From Pyrenophora tritici-repentis (lineage: Eukaryota; Ascomycota; Dothideomycetes; Pleosporales; Pleosporaceae), in assembly GCF_003171515.1 (NCBI RefSeq), contig NC_089390.1, positions 1,798,001-1,862,000 on the forward strand: a stretch of 64,000 bases of DNA. Reading direction: 5' to 3'. The notes below the pieces were generated by a model. That model searched no databases. It was not told the DNA's origin and saw nothing but the letters and a program-made list of their open reading frames with translations. A program made the translations under genes and the position numbers. Of the stretch, positions 56,088 to 64,000 are shown in pieces (position 1 is the stretch's first letter; each line of letters opens with the position of its first letter).

Positions 56088-56470
56088 GTTCCAAGGTAGG
56101 TGATACGGTATCTACAATGTTGTATTTGTATTTGGCCGAGGTATTCAAAATGGCGGTAGCCTCGAGGGTGTAGACTACACATGGCGCTCGAGATGTACCG
56201 AGTGGCTTTGAGAATCAAGGACACACCGTGGAGGAGGCTCGGGAAAAGCTACAGTGAGGCTGTATAATTAGGAAATGATTGGAATGAATGATTCAGGTAC
56301 CACGCCAGTCACTCTAGCACATCATTTGTGTAGTAAATAGTTAGATATACCAGCCACTTGATGTAACTACTAAGTAACCTTCCCGAAAATATGGAATAGA
56401 CTTGAGTCGCTTGCGAATGATTAAATGTGAAAGTAAGCTAAGAATCATAGATGTCTCCTGTGTCACCTGT

Positions 56471-57703
56471 TTAGTCCCACCTCAAATTATCAATCGTCTT
56501 CCGAATATGCTCAGCCCCCAAAGCCTCACATCCCTGTGATGGATCACTGTCCTGCCTCTCAGGATGCAATTGTTCCATCTCCTCGTTCCATGCATGTCTA
56601 TCTCTGTGCCACATCTCTTGTCTCTCCTCACTCTCTTTGACCAGATCCAGCAGCGGTCTCGGGTTGCTCCCCCCACCATATACCTCAGTCTTCAGGGCAG
56701 TCTTGACCAGCTTCCTCCAGTCCTTGGGCTCGAGCTCGATATTAAATCCCATGGGGCAATTGAAATCACCAGTGTGTAAGTGAAACAAAGCAGGATTGTT
56801 GTCGCCAATGCGGTATGGTTTTCTCTCGCCTATAGCTTCCAGGCGAGCTGCTTCGCGGTCGACTTCCATGAGGACTTTGTTGAAACGCTCGACTATGGCC
56901 TTCATGAGGGAAATAATAGACTGCACGTTTTGGATTGCGCTGTATGCTTCCTTGGGGCATTCCGTGCAGTGGATCAGGCCTGAGAGCACCGACTGTGCTT
57001 TGCGCAGGGGTATAATGACTTGGGGAAAAGGAAAGGACACAATGGATTGTAACTCAGTGAGTATTAGCCAGGTGGTTGTGAGACATGTGCATCTTCCTGT
57101 GTTTTCCTGGATGGGGTCGTCGGGGTGATTAGCCTGAACACCAGACTGCAAGTTCCAGAGGGACGGGTCGATGGTCGGGTCCGTCGTGTATCTATGTATT
57201 TGTTAATTCTCATGAAATACCTTTGCACGATGCGACATACGCGGCGATGGGCAAATAGGGCAATCCGAACGGATCCGAAAAGGTGAAGTTGTATTGTGCT
57301 GGAGTCACGGCCCCATGTCCTGAGGAGCCATTCGACGACTGAGTATCCTGCAAAGCCGGCATGGAAATCCGATTATGGAAATCCGCAAAGTTTGGCATAT
57401 CAGCGAAGTTGTTCATAGTGTCAGGATGCACAGGCACAGGCAAATGGGCAGCTTCAACGGCTTCGCTCTCCCTCATCCTCTTCCTGGGTCGACCCATTTG
57501 CTTTTGCGGCGAGTAGATGCAGTCTATCTTCTCTCTATTGCAGCGTTCACATTTGGGAGTATTGCCGGAGCATTTCAGCTTTCGTGTGCCTGGGTGCTGT
57601 TGAGCCCTGATCGGCAAAAGTGGGAGTCTAGCTTGAGATACTCACGGCACTCATCGCAAGCCGCATGAAGCTTCCCCCCCGCCTGCACTTGGACTTGTGC
57701 CAT
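56471..57703 (-). CDS. Zn2Cys6 transcription factor, AflR-like
   Basis: Three exons on the minus strand: 57646-57703, 57241-57589, 56471-57191 (introns 56 and 49 nt); 375 residues. The DNA-binding binuclear cluster spans the first intron: 'AACDEC' joined to 'RTRKLKCSGNTPKCERC' and 'NREKIDC', giving C-x2-C-x6-C-x5-C-x2-C-x6-C, followed by the basic 'GRPRKRMRES' linker. The C-terminal half is helical with 'CTCLTTTWLILTELQSI' and 'ALFHLHTGDFNCPMG', resembling the AflR/fungal-specific regulatory domain. Such factors usually control secondary metabolism or local pathways, but no cluster genes are next to it here. Confidence 0.85.
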
Positions 57704-59043
57704 TCTCGCCACAAAGATCTGAACTAAAGGGGCATGTATGTGGTAAGAAGGGGACGAGTGAAGTATCTGGTGCTAGAGTGTTGTTGTGGTTCTAAGCATG
57801 ATCGCCGCCAAGGCAAGGCGTGGGTAAGCTACCCGGACAGAAGGTACACATTGACGATCTGGGGACGCCTAACTCGATACTGTTATGCTCTACAAGCATA
57901 TCGCCACAAAGAATGAGAAGGCAAATCAGCCCCACTTGGGAACGGGAGACTAAACACGATGAATCGGATTGTGACGAGGAGCACTCCCTAGACACTCTGT
58001 CTGTGCTCTTGTGTGCAAATATTAGTCACCATTCGGGTTGATCATGTGCTGAGGCTCACAGACAAAGTTTTGTTCCTGTGGATTGACATGGCTATGTAGC
58101 CCGGTGGCATACTGGCGACATGGTTATCCGCGGCCGTAAGCCTAACCGGTGCCTCGCAATTGATCAAGGCCTCGCAGTGAGTGAGAACAAGACATGAGCA
58201 GTAGACGCCGGGCTACCTGCTGAGCGGCTTCCATTTTCAAGGCAATATGGACTATTGGGTCGCTTGGCAGGCTGCGATCCGATGCGCTGGCTGCGGAGAC
58301 GACGTTGTGTTTCAGATGTTTCTTCACCGCCCCCAACACAGGCTCAAGTGCCGTCGCCGACGTTACGGCGGCTTCGCGCAATCGCTCAACCGAGCCAGAG
58401 GCATGTGAAGACGGCCCTGCATTATGAGGGCCTCAAGCGCATACCGCGCATGTGCATGTGCGATCAGTGAAAGGGCGCAGGAGCTCCGCCCCTTCTCTTG
58501 CAGCGAAACACGCCTACCTTTCTCCCATCTTGGTTTGGCTCTTCGCATGTGTAATCAATTCTCCCGATTCATGGTGCTGCCGACAGGCTCCGGGGTACTC
58601 TAGCCTGCTGCAGCGCGCCCTACCATGGTACCAAAAGCTGATGCCTGATGGCCCGGGGTCCACCCAAGGCAACGATGCGGACGACGTGAGGGTTCCTTTT
58701 CGTGCACAAGAGTACAGTCTCATGTAGCCAGAAACGGTCAAAGGGTCGTGACCATGTCAAGGCCATTGGCAATATCATGGGGACGAAGAGGATGCTTTGT
58801 TTCGCCCAATGTAGGCTTAGGGCTGATGGACAAGGGCGCGGTGGGTGGCAGCTATTGGCTGACGTGCACTGGCGCTGCTGCACGATTTGTGAGTCACAGG
58901 TCGGTCGGCCTTTCCATCCGCCGTCTCTCGCTTCGGATTACTTTTAACCCCCCACTTCGCCCGCTGCCTGAATTTCTCCTTCCTACTCATCTCACATCAA
59001 CACAACACCACACCACAAACAGCATACAAGACAGCCACGAACA
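57704..59043. other. Intergenic region with CPC1 promoter
   Basis: About 1.3 kb between the divergent starts of the Zn2Cys6 gene and CPC1. The only motif I can point to is the CPC1/GCN4 site at 58890-58896. Confidence 0.55.
58890..58896 (+). promoter_or_regulatory. CPC1/GCN4 response element (CPRE) upstream of CPC1
   Basis: TGAGTCA inside the palindrome GTGAGTCAC, the reverse complement of the consensus TGACTCA. It is 148 bp before the first uORF of CPC1. Autoregulation of cpcA through such sites is established in Aspergillus; here it is inferred from the motif and its place. Confidence 0.6.
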
Positions 59044-59058
59044 ATGGCTGCCTTTTAG
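59044..59058 (+). promoter_or_regulatory. Upstream ORF 1 in the CPC1 leader (4 codons)
   Basis: ATG GCT GCC TTT TAG with a good start context (acaATGG). It is the first of two ATGs that precede the CPC1 start. In GCN4/CPC1 genes a short first uORF allows ribosomes to resume scanning. Confidence 0.75.
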
Positions 59059-59257
59059 CTTCCCCCGCCTCTCGCCGTCCGCTCACAGCTGACATCTTGG
59101 ATACCCCCAATATTCCCAACTTCCCCACTCAATCATCAACCTCAGAGCCTTCCTTTTTGGAACCTCTGAACTCAAGTCTAGCCTTGCGCAGCTTCAGTTC
59201 GCCGTCTCCCCTCCCGTTCGACTTTACGTCGTCCATCACGGCTTCCCAACAGTCATC

Positions 59258-59422
59258 ATGGCTTTCTTCACCAGCTCCTCACGCCTCTCGGCAACCACAG
59301 AATACGAGTCAAACCACTTTCGCCCATCGTCAGGCCGACTTTGTGCTCTACGATCAACCAGCTCAGGTCTCTCAGCGGCCTCTGCAAGCACCGAGCGCTC
59401 CTCAGCCTGGGCATACGTTTAA
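59258..59422 (+). promoter_or_regulatory. Upstream ORF 2 in the CPC1 leader (54 codons)
   Basis: ATG at 59258 (tcATGG) to TAA at 59420-59422, starting MAFFTSSSRLSATTEYES. It ends 139 nt before the main ATG and is in another frame. A longer second uORF that blocks initiation when amino acids are plentiful is the known CPC1 layout in filamentous fungi. Confidence 0.75.
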
Positions 59423-59561
59423 CAACGGCCAGCACTTTTACGCAAATTCTGCCCCGTCATCTACCACAGAATTCAAGCAGCCACGGTTACTCCAACGTCC
59501 TCCGGTTCCACTGTTTTCCAGCTCTAGCAACAACATTCCTCAACTGCACAACGTCACAAAC

Positions 59562-60341
59562 ATGGCAGGTACGGTGCGCGCTTTCCGATATCCCAGTCGC
59601 GAGCTCACGTTCCCCGCAGACTTGAACAGCAACAACTCCTTCGACTCGGGCGCGAGCCTGATGTCCAACTTCAACAACGGAGCCTATTCAATGGATCATG
59701 CGTCCGCATTCACGGCCATCAACGATCCTTCTGTTGCCGCCGCGTCTTCGCGCACCGTGTCCCCCAAGGACATCTTCAGTGATGGCTTTGGGTCTGCGCC
59801 ACCATCTACGGCGTTTACAAACTTGACTTCCCCCGATATTGGTGACTCTCCCTTTATTCAAGACCCCTTCGAGTGCTCGCCCATGTTCAACGGTGACGCC
59901 GTCATCTCCGACACGAGCGACTGGTTCTCCTTGTTCCCTGAGCAGGAGACCAAGGTTGCTGACACCGTCTACGCGCCCGCCATCTCCATGTCTATGGAGC
60001 GCACCGTCAGCAGCCAGTCGATGGAGCGATCTGGTTCCTCCAGCATCGGCTCTCCTCTTGTTTTGGATGCACACTCTCGAAGGAAGTCATCTGTCACCAA
60101 CTCACCTGCGACAAACGGCATCAGCAAGTCTCGTCGGCGAAAGGGCCCTCTACCAAACATCACGGTCGACCCTTCCGACAAGATTGCCCTGAAGCGAGCG
60201 CGCAACACTCTTGCCGCCCGTGAGTCGCGACAAAGGAAGTTTGACCACGTCAGCACTCTCGAGCAGCGCAACTCTGAGCTCGAGGCTGAGGTCGAAAAGT
60301 GGAAGAGCATTGCTTTGGCTCATGGATACAGCGGACAATGA
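59562..60341 (+). CDS. cpcA: bZIP activator of amino-acid starvation response (CPC1/GCN4)
   Basis: Single exon, 259 residues from the ATG at 59562 (acaaacATGG), matching the length of fungal CPC1/CpcA (250-280). It activates amino-acid biosynthesis genes on starvation, binding TGACTCA as a dimer. Seen: activation segments with 'SPKDIFSDGFGSAPPSTAFT' and 'SDTSDWFSLFPEQE' (residues ~67-128), the basic region 'KRARNTLAARESRQRKF' (~211-227) and a short Leu zipper 'VSTLEQRNSELEAEVEKW'. The frame is open without an ATG for several hundred bases upstream, so an N-terminal extension by a hidden exon or non-AUG start is possible; I prefer the ATG because two uORFs precede it. Confidence 0.88.
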   Translation: MAGTVRAFRYPSRELTFPADLNSNNSFDSGASLMSNFNNGAYSMDHASAFTAINDPSVAAASSRTVSPKDIFSDGFGSAPPSTAFTNLTSPDIGDSPFIQDPFECSPMFNGDAVISDTSDWFSLFPEQETKVADTVYAPAISMSMERTVSSQSMERSGSSSIGSPLVLDAHSRRKSSVTNSPATNGISKSRRRKGPLPNITVDPSDKIALKRARNTLAARESRQRKFDHVSTLEQRNSELEAEVEKWKSIALAHGYSGQ

Positions 60342-61207
60342 ATGTCTTCGTCTCTCTCATATGGTTACCGGTTCATGGAGCTGGTGAAGAAATCAGCCTT
60401 GCCTTTTGGCAAAAAATCCTTTTCTTGTTGTTCTTTGCGGTATTCCTTTTCGTTCGCCCGCCTTCTTGTCGCTCGACGGATGGTGTTTAGGCGCTTTTAC
60501 CTTTGTTATCTTTATCGCCGGTGTGTAGTCTCCCGTTGTGGTTTTAGATTGACTCCGCCTGGTGTATTTGTTAATACGCTGTCAAGGCCTTTTCCGTTGA
60601 GTTTGGTGAGCGCTTTCGTGCTGAAGCCTCCGAGATAGTCTCCTTATATATATCTGTTCATCCATGACTCCCTTGCAATGACTGTGACGTTTTTCGTGAC
60701 TCATTTTTGCCACCCGTGAGTGTTTGATGCATATGACTGGTAACGACCCCCCCTTGTGAGTCATACGTTGTTGGTCATGTCGACCTGAGACCAATCATTC
60801 ATTATTGCAATGACGCGCAGGCCCCTCTAGATAACAAATACTCCCGGCCACCCTTACATGATATTGTTGATGTTGGATGCTACTCGCCTGAAGCTGTGCT
60901 GTTGGTGTTGGCTCAACGCTGGGAAAGGCCTGCGCTGTGAGGCAAATTGAGAGCCCGCTCCCTGTATCTGCAGATTCGAGCTAGCCAACGTGTTCTAGCG
61001 CATGTGCAAATTGTTGGAAATGCTGTGCATATGTATGCGCATGTGATTCTTGCAGTAACGATCGCTGGTCCCGCTATGGGTGGGGCGTCTGAACCAAGGT
61101 TCACCGAATACCCAGCGGTTCTGCCACTTCCCTCCGACTTTCTAAATATCATAGTGCTACTCTATATATACACTACTATTGTTAATTACTTCTATAAAGC
61201 AATCAAT
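60342..61207. other. Intergenic region between CPC1 and tRNA-Leu
   Basis: About 0.9 kb. It has a TGACTCA at 60697-60703, 3' of CPC1 and of unclear meaning, and otherwise nothing I can name. Confidence 0.45.
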
Positions 61208-61357
61208 GGACAGATGGCCGAGTGGTCTAAGGCGCTGCGTTTAGGTTCGTTCTAAACATCCTCCGCAGTCTTCACGGGCGTGGGTGTAAGTTTACTCAAT
61301 CCTGGCGAATTTCAATCACAATACTAATATCCACACAGTCGAATCCCACTCTGTTCA
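61208..61357 (+). tRNA. tRNA-Leu (anticodon UAG) with two introns
   Basis: Exons 61208-61245, 61263-61285 and 61339-61357 join to an 80-nt class II tRNA including A73. Acceptor stem GGACAGA pairs with TCTGTTC (one G-U). D stem GCC/GGC. Anticodon stem CTGCG/CGCAG, loop TTTAGGC with anticodon TAG at 61242-61244. Long variable arm. T stem GTGGG/CCCAC. Intron 1 (61246-61262, 17 nt) follows base 37 as usual, and its CTAAA can pair with the anticodon loop TTTAG. A second insertion (61286-61338) lies between T54 and U55. The A box TGGCCGAGTGG is intact but the B box is split. A T7 run follows 21 nt downstream. Whether the gene is expressed is unknown; a pseudogene is possible though all stems are kept. 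Confidence 0.9.
61286..61338 (+). other. Spliceosomal-type intron inside the T-loop of tRNA-Leu
   Basis: 53 nt starting GTAAGT, with TACTAAT at 61322-61328, ending CACAG. Donor, branch site, branch-to-acceptor distance and length all match the protein-gene introns of this window. Exact removal restores the T-loop TTCGAAT. It interrupts the internal Pol III B box. Confidence 0.8.
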
Positions 61358-61378
61358 ACGCTTTAATAGCCCGATTTC

Positions 61379-61385
61379 TTTTTTT
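61379..61385 (+). terminator. Pol III T-run after tRNA-Leu
   Basis: Seven T residues, preceded by TTTC, starting 22 nt after the discriminator base. This is a normal Pol III stop signal and argues that the locus was, or is, a Pol III gene. Confidence 0.75.
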
Positions 61386-61449
61386 GCCCTTTGCTGGAAA
61401 TTGAGGTATTTTCTTTTTGCTTCGTGGTGGGGCGAAGGGAATTAGCGAG

Positions 61450-61469
61450 TGCCCCGCCACAGCGGGGCA
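61450..61469. repeat. Perfect GC-rich hairpin (8-bp stem, CACA loop)
   Basis: TGCCCCGC and GCGGGGCA flank CACA, in the 420-bp gap between the tRNA and the next gene. Role unknown. Confidence 0.65.
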
Positions 61470-61777
61470 AGCACATGCGCGTTGTTTTTAAACAATAGAT
61501 GCAACGTACAGGGAGTGTTGATATTATACAGCGAAGTGTCTGTGAAGGAGGAAGCTCTCCAGTTGTTAAATTTATTCTGTGGTTAATCTTTTGTTCTTGG
61601 GGCTTCACTTTATTCCTGGAATCTCGCTATACCTGCACACTACCAGTTTTTCCTACGGTCTACCTACGGAACTATCGCGATAAAGCTGGAAGCGTCAACC
61701 CCCTCTAAAGCTACGCAAACGTATATAAGGTCGATTCATAGAGCAATACAAACACCTATCAGTCCTACATTACAGCT

Positions 61778-62182
61778 ATGCCATCACAACCCGACGACCT
61801 TCTACTATCCGTAAGCAGCCATCCATATTACCAGGTAGCAAGCACCCTGGAGCTCAGTATCTCGAAGTCTCCAGGCCTTCGCGACAACATCAACATCACA
61901 TCTGTCTTAAAATGCCGCAAAGGCCTACGTATATACATCCCTCCATCACCTGGCACTGCAGAGAGCTTTGTATGAAGAAATCTCGGACAAGATACTAACG
62001 AGACATAGCTTCAGTCTTCCCTTCGCAATGTGCTGGCAACGTTTGGCGCAAACAGCAAACAGTACCGCGATATTAAACTGATGGTCGACGAGTACACGGC
62101 CAAACTTGCGATGGAGAGGCTGTCTATATCTTCGAGCAAGCCGCTGCGGGATGATGGATGTGAGAGGATGCACGTGAATTGA
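61778..62182 (+). CDS. Small hypothetical protein, 119 residues
   Basis: Two exons, 61778-61969 and 62015-62182; the 45-nt intron has a GTATGA donor and a TACTAAC branch site. An acceptor at 62008 is also in frame and would add two residues. A clear TATA box (TATATAAG, 61722-61729) lies 49-56 bp upstream of the ATG. The protein starts 'MPSQPDDLLLSVSSHPYYQV' and ends with a helical 'QYRDIKLMVDEYTAKLAMER' segment. I recognise no family. TATA box plus splice signals that keep the frame support a real gene, modestly. Confidence 0.5.
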
Positions 62183-62509
62183 TAAGGAAGTCTTGGTAGT
62201 TGGAAGATAGTGAGGTTGGGATGAGCTCGCCTGGTTCAGAAAAGGAGTGCGCAAAACTTAAGCAGTCTTTCATTCATAGGAGATGCTAAATATGTCTAGG
62301 TGCATTTGTGGCTTGCGCTATACAGGCGGCACAATGTATTGGTCTTTGTAGACACGAAAATTTCAATTCGATCTCAGTTTTGGATTCTGCAGGGTAATAC
62401 CCGGGCTATCGTCGAGAGATGGAAACATTGCTTCCTCCTATCACTCCCAACCTAACCTGTTCATGCTTTCTGCCCGTTGTTACTTCAATATAACTCTGTA
62501 ATTCCTTCT

Positions 62510-63088
62510 TCAAGATAGGTATGTCGAGTCGTCTTCCTCTGGAGCGGGTACTATAGCGAGCATTTTGTGCACCAACAACCGGAGATCCTCTTTGGACAAC
62601 GACGCAAGCTGGCTCGATGTAGAAACCATGCATTCCTCGACGATCCTTTCGACTTCTCGGTTGGGCACGTCGAGTGGGATGCCCAGGAGAGATTGATAGT
62701 GCGCCATAGTCTCCCTCAGTGTCTTTTCGTCGTCGGGCGTCACATCCAAGGTGATGACCGAGTCTTTGATGATTGCTGAAGTAGCTGGCAAGACCCTTTG
62801 AATCAACTCCATGATGCTATCGGGGACTGTGTTGATGGCGTATATGATCTGGAGGAACTGGTGCCAATCTTTCTGGGGCAACTGCATCTCGTGGGTTTCC
62901 CTGGGGACCACAGCAGGTGGCGTCCATGGCACATAGACGTATGGCACAAATGGCTTGGACGCTTGAATTGGGTTTGGGTTTGACGAGCGGTAACCAAGTG
63001 GCCAGAATTCCGTTCCTGGAGCGAGTGTATTGCGTTCTTCCGGGTTTGTGCTTGTGTCTGCATCTGCGACTGCTCTGTTCAACGCCAT
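62510..63088 (-). CDS. Hypothetical protein, 192 residues
   Basis: Single exon from the ATG at 63088 (context aaaATGG), MALNRAVADADTSTNPEERN. Seen: a Pro-rich aromatic segment 'PFVPYVYVPWTPPAVVPRET' and a helical C-terminal half with 'QFLQIIYAINTVPDSIMELI' and 'VERIVEECMVSTSSQLASLS'. No named domain. Composition and a clear start favour a true gene. It is divergent from the frameshifted gene at 63339, with 250 bp between the starts. Confidence 0.6.
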   Translation of the reverse strand: MALNRAVADADTSTNPEERNTLAPGTEFWPLGYRSSNPNPIQASKPFVPYVYVPWTPPAVVPRETHEMQLPQKDWHQFLQIIYAINTVPDSIMELIQRVLPATSAIIKDSVITLDVTPDDEKTLRETMAHYQSLLGIPLDVPNREVERIVEECMVSTSSQLASLSKEDLRLLVHKMLAIVPAPEEDDSTYLS

Positions 63089-63338
63089 TTTCGAAAGGAG
63101 AGGCCGTGATGTAATGGGCAAGTATTTGCAGGTGCTGCCCCTAGGCGGTTAGCGCAGGTAATTGGAAAGTTTGTACACAAGCATCCCTAGGGTACTTACC
63201 TAGGTAGGCATCTGGCACTAACTTCATTGGGAGCGCGCCTCTCAGTCAACCCGCCTTCATGCCTGTTGATACTCACTCACTTTTAATTTTACTTCAGTCC
63301 TGTCAAAAGTCCACAGCAACATCGGTGTTCACGCTATC

Positions 63339-64000
63339 ATGGAGCGCATCGAGCTACACAATGTCAAAGATACCCTCGAAGAGAGCGTCGACTTCAACCG
63401 GAAAACGAAGAAAGACACAAAGATACAGTTCATGAATTCGACCGCAGACAAGCACTCGCTACAGAAAGGTGACCTGGGTGCGGTGGAAGCAACTGCAAAG
63501 ACGGCTATCAGCTATCTGGGATCTGGAGGTAGCCTAGAATTTCCCACGCTAGGCATTGTCGCACTCCAAGCAGTGACAAAGGACCTGGGACAGATTCGCA
63601 TACAGTTCGAGGAACTAGTACTGCACAAAAAAAGCTCAAGTTGCTGCGACGCTACTATCAGGCATTTGGCTATGAGACCCTGAAGGAAGCGCTTTCCGAC
63701 AAGGGCATCCAAAAGCCTACCGCAAAAGAGATCGAAAACATCCTCGTCAAGAAATACAAGCCTCTTCAAGCAGGGATCTCGTCCGCCTCGGCTTGTCGGA
63801 ACTTCTTGAGAATCCTGCAGAACCTTCGGCAAGATGGCTACAACTTGATCTACCTATTCCGGGACGCCTCTATGAACTGGCGCTTGAGGAACGAGACGGT
63901 TTCCGGAAGACAGACGCGCGAACGTATAGTAGCTCTTTTCGGTCGCTATCTAGAGGATCTCCGCCACTTTCCTTTCGTATCCACTGCTGGTGATATCCAG
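63339..64000 (+). CDS. Hypothetical gene with -1 frameshift at an A7 run, cut by window end
   Basis: The first frame runs from the ATG 63339 (MERIELHNVKDTLEESVDFN) and would stop at 63683. At the A7 run 63627-63633 a shift to -1 continues an open, protein-like frame to the window end: '...FEELVLHKK' passes into 'KLKLLRRYYQAFGYETLKEA' and on through 'ENILVKKYKPLQAGISSASA' and 'SGRQTRERIVALFGRYLEDL'. The frame after the shift stays open for 123 codons, while the unshifted one turns Cys/Ser-rich and stops. Causes: a lost A in the genome (pseudogene), a homopolymer sequencing error, or programmed -1 shifting on A-AAA-AAA. I recognise no family. Confidence 0.55.

Noticed and set aside
59097..59561. 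CPC1 protein starting at the TTG 59097 (414 residues)
   Set aside because: No ATG in that part; the ATG at 59562 gives the family length and two uORFs fit the known control. Kept as a finding, not as the CDS.
61246..61262. Treating the 17-nt anticodon-loop insertion as novel
   Set aside because: It sits after base 37 and pairs with the anticodon loop, as in ordinary fungal tRNA-Leu(UAG) genes.

Overview
This window is nuclear DNA of a filamentous ascomycete, most likely a Dothideomycete of the Pleosporales type; the class is inferred from the gene set and gene style, not from a database match. The signs are genes on both strands with short GT...AG introns (about 45-80 nt, many with a CTAAC-like branch site), UPF3, LEU5, SIT4, gankyrin and CPC1 orthologues of filamentous-fungal form, and fungal pogo/Fot1 and hAT transposons. 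Where genes are split I joined the exons by hand from reading frame and splice signals; exon coordinates are in each entry.

Layout. 1-6.2 kb: 3' part of a phosphopantetheinyl transferase, a MAPEG membrane protein, a secreted HAD phosphatase, a gene-poor AT-richer stretch and a weak hypothetical gene. 7-15.6 kb: RTP1 (RNA polymerase II import/assembly), the Sm protein SmF, an intact Fot1-like transposon sitting in the shared upstream region of SmF and a mitochondrial PPR gene. 17.3-24.7 kb: a secreted repeat peptide precursor cut at KR sites, a DUF866/CXXC zinc protein, an FMN split-barrel membrane protein, the PP6-type phosphatase SIT4 with a ~100-residue insertion, and UPF3. 26-31.5 kb: one large WD40/alpha-solenoid protein. 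31.5-41 kb: gene-poor, with a single small gene (34.9-35.3 kb). 41-50.9 kb: a METTL4-type MT-A70 methyltransferase, the CoA carrier LEU5, a TMF1/Sgm1 golgin, a Nit-type amidase and an F-box-like protein. 51.8-57.7 kb: gankyrin/NAS6, a complete hAT transposon with an 8-bp target duplication, and a Zn2Cys6 regulator. 59-60.3 kb: CPC1/GCN4 with a two-uORF leader and a perfect upstream CPC1 site. 61.2 kb: a tRNA-Leu(UAG) gene. 61.8-64 kb: three hypothetical genes, the last one frameshifted and cut by the window end.

Most striking is the tRNA-Leu(UAG) gene at 61208-61357. Besides the normal 17-nt anticodon-loop intron it has a 53-nt insertion inside the T-loop that looks exactly like a spliceosomal intron (GTAAGT ... 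TACTAAT ... CACAG). Removing both restores a fully paired tRNA. The insertion also splits the Pol III B box. Next in interest are the KR-delimited repeat precursor (17340-17910), the uORF organisation of CPC1, two apparently complete DNA transposons in promoter regions, and an A7 slippery run that breaks the last gene.

Most genes here are housekeeping (snRNP core, NMD, proteasome assembly, CoA transport, Golgi tethering, phosphatase signalling). They do not form one pathway and I see no biosynthetic cluster.
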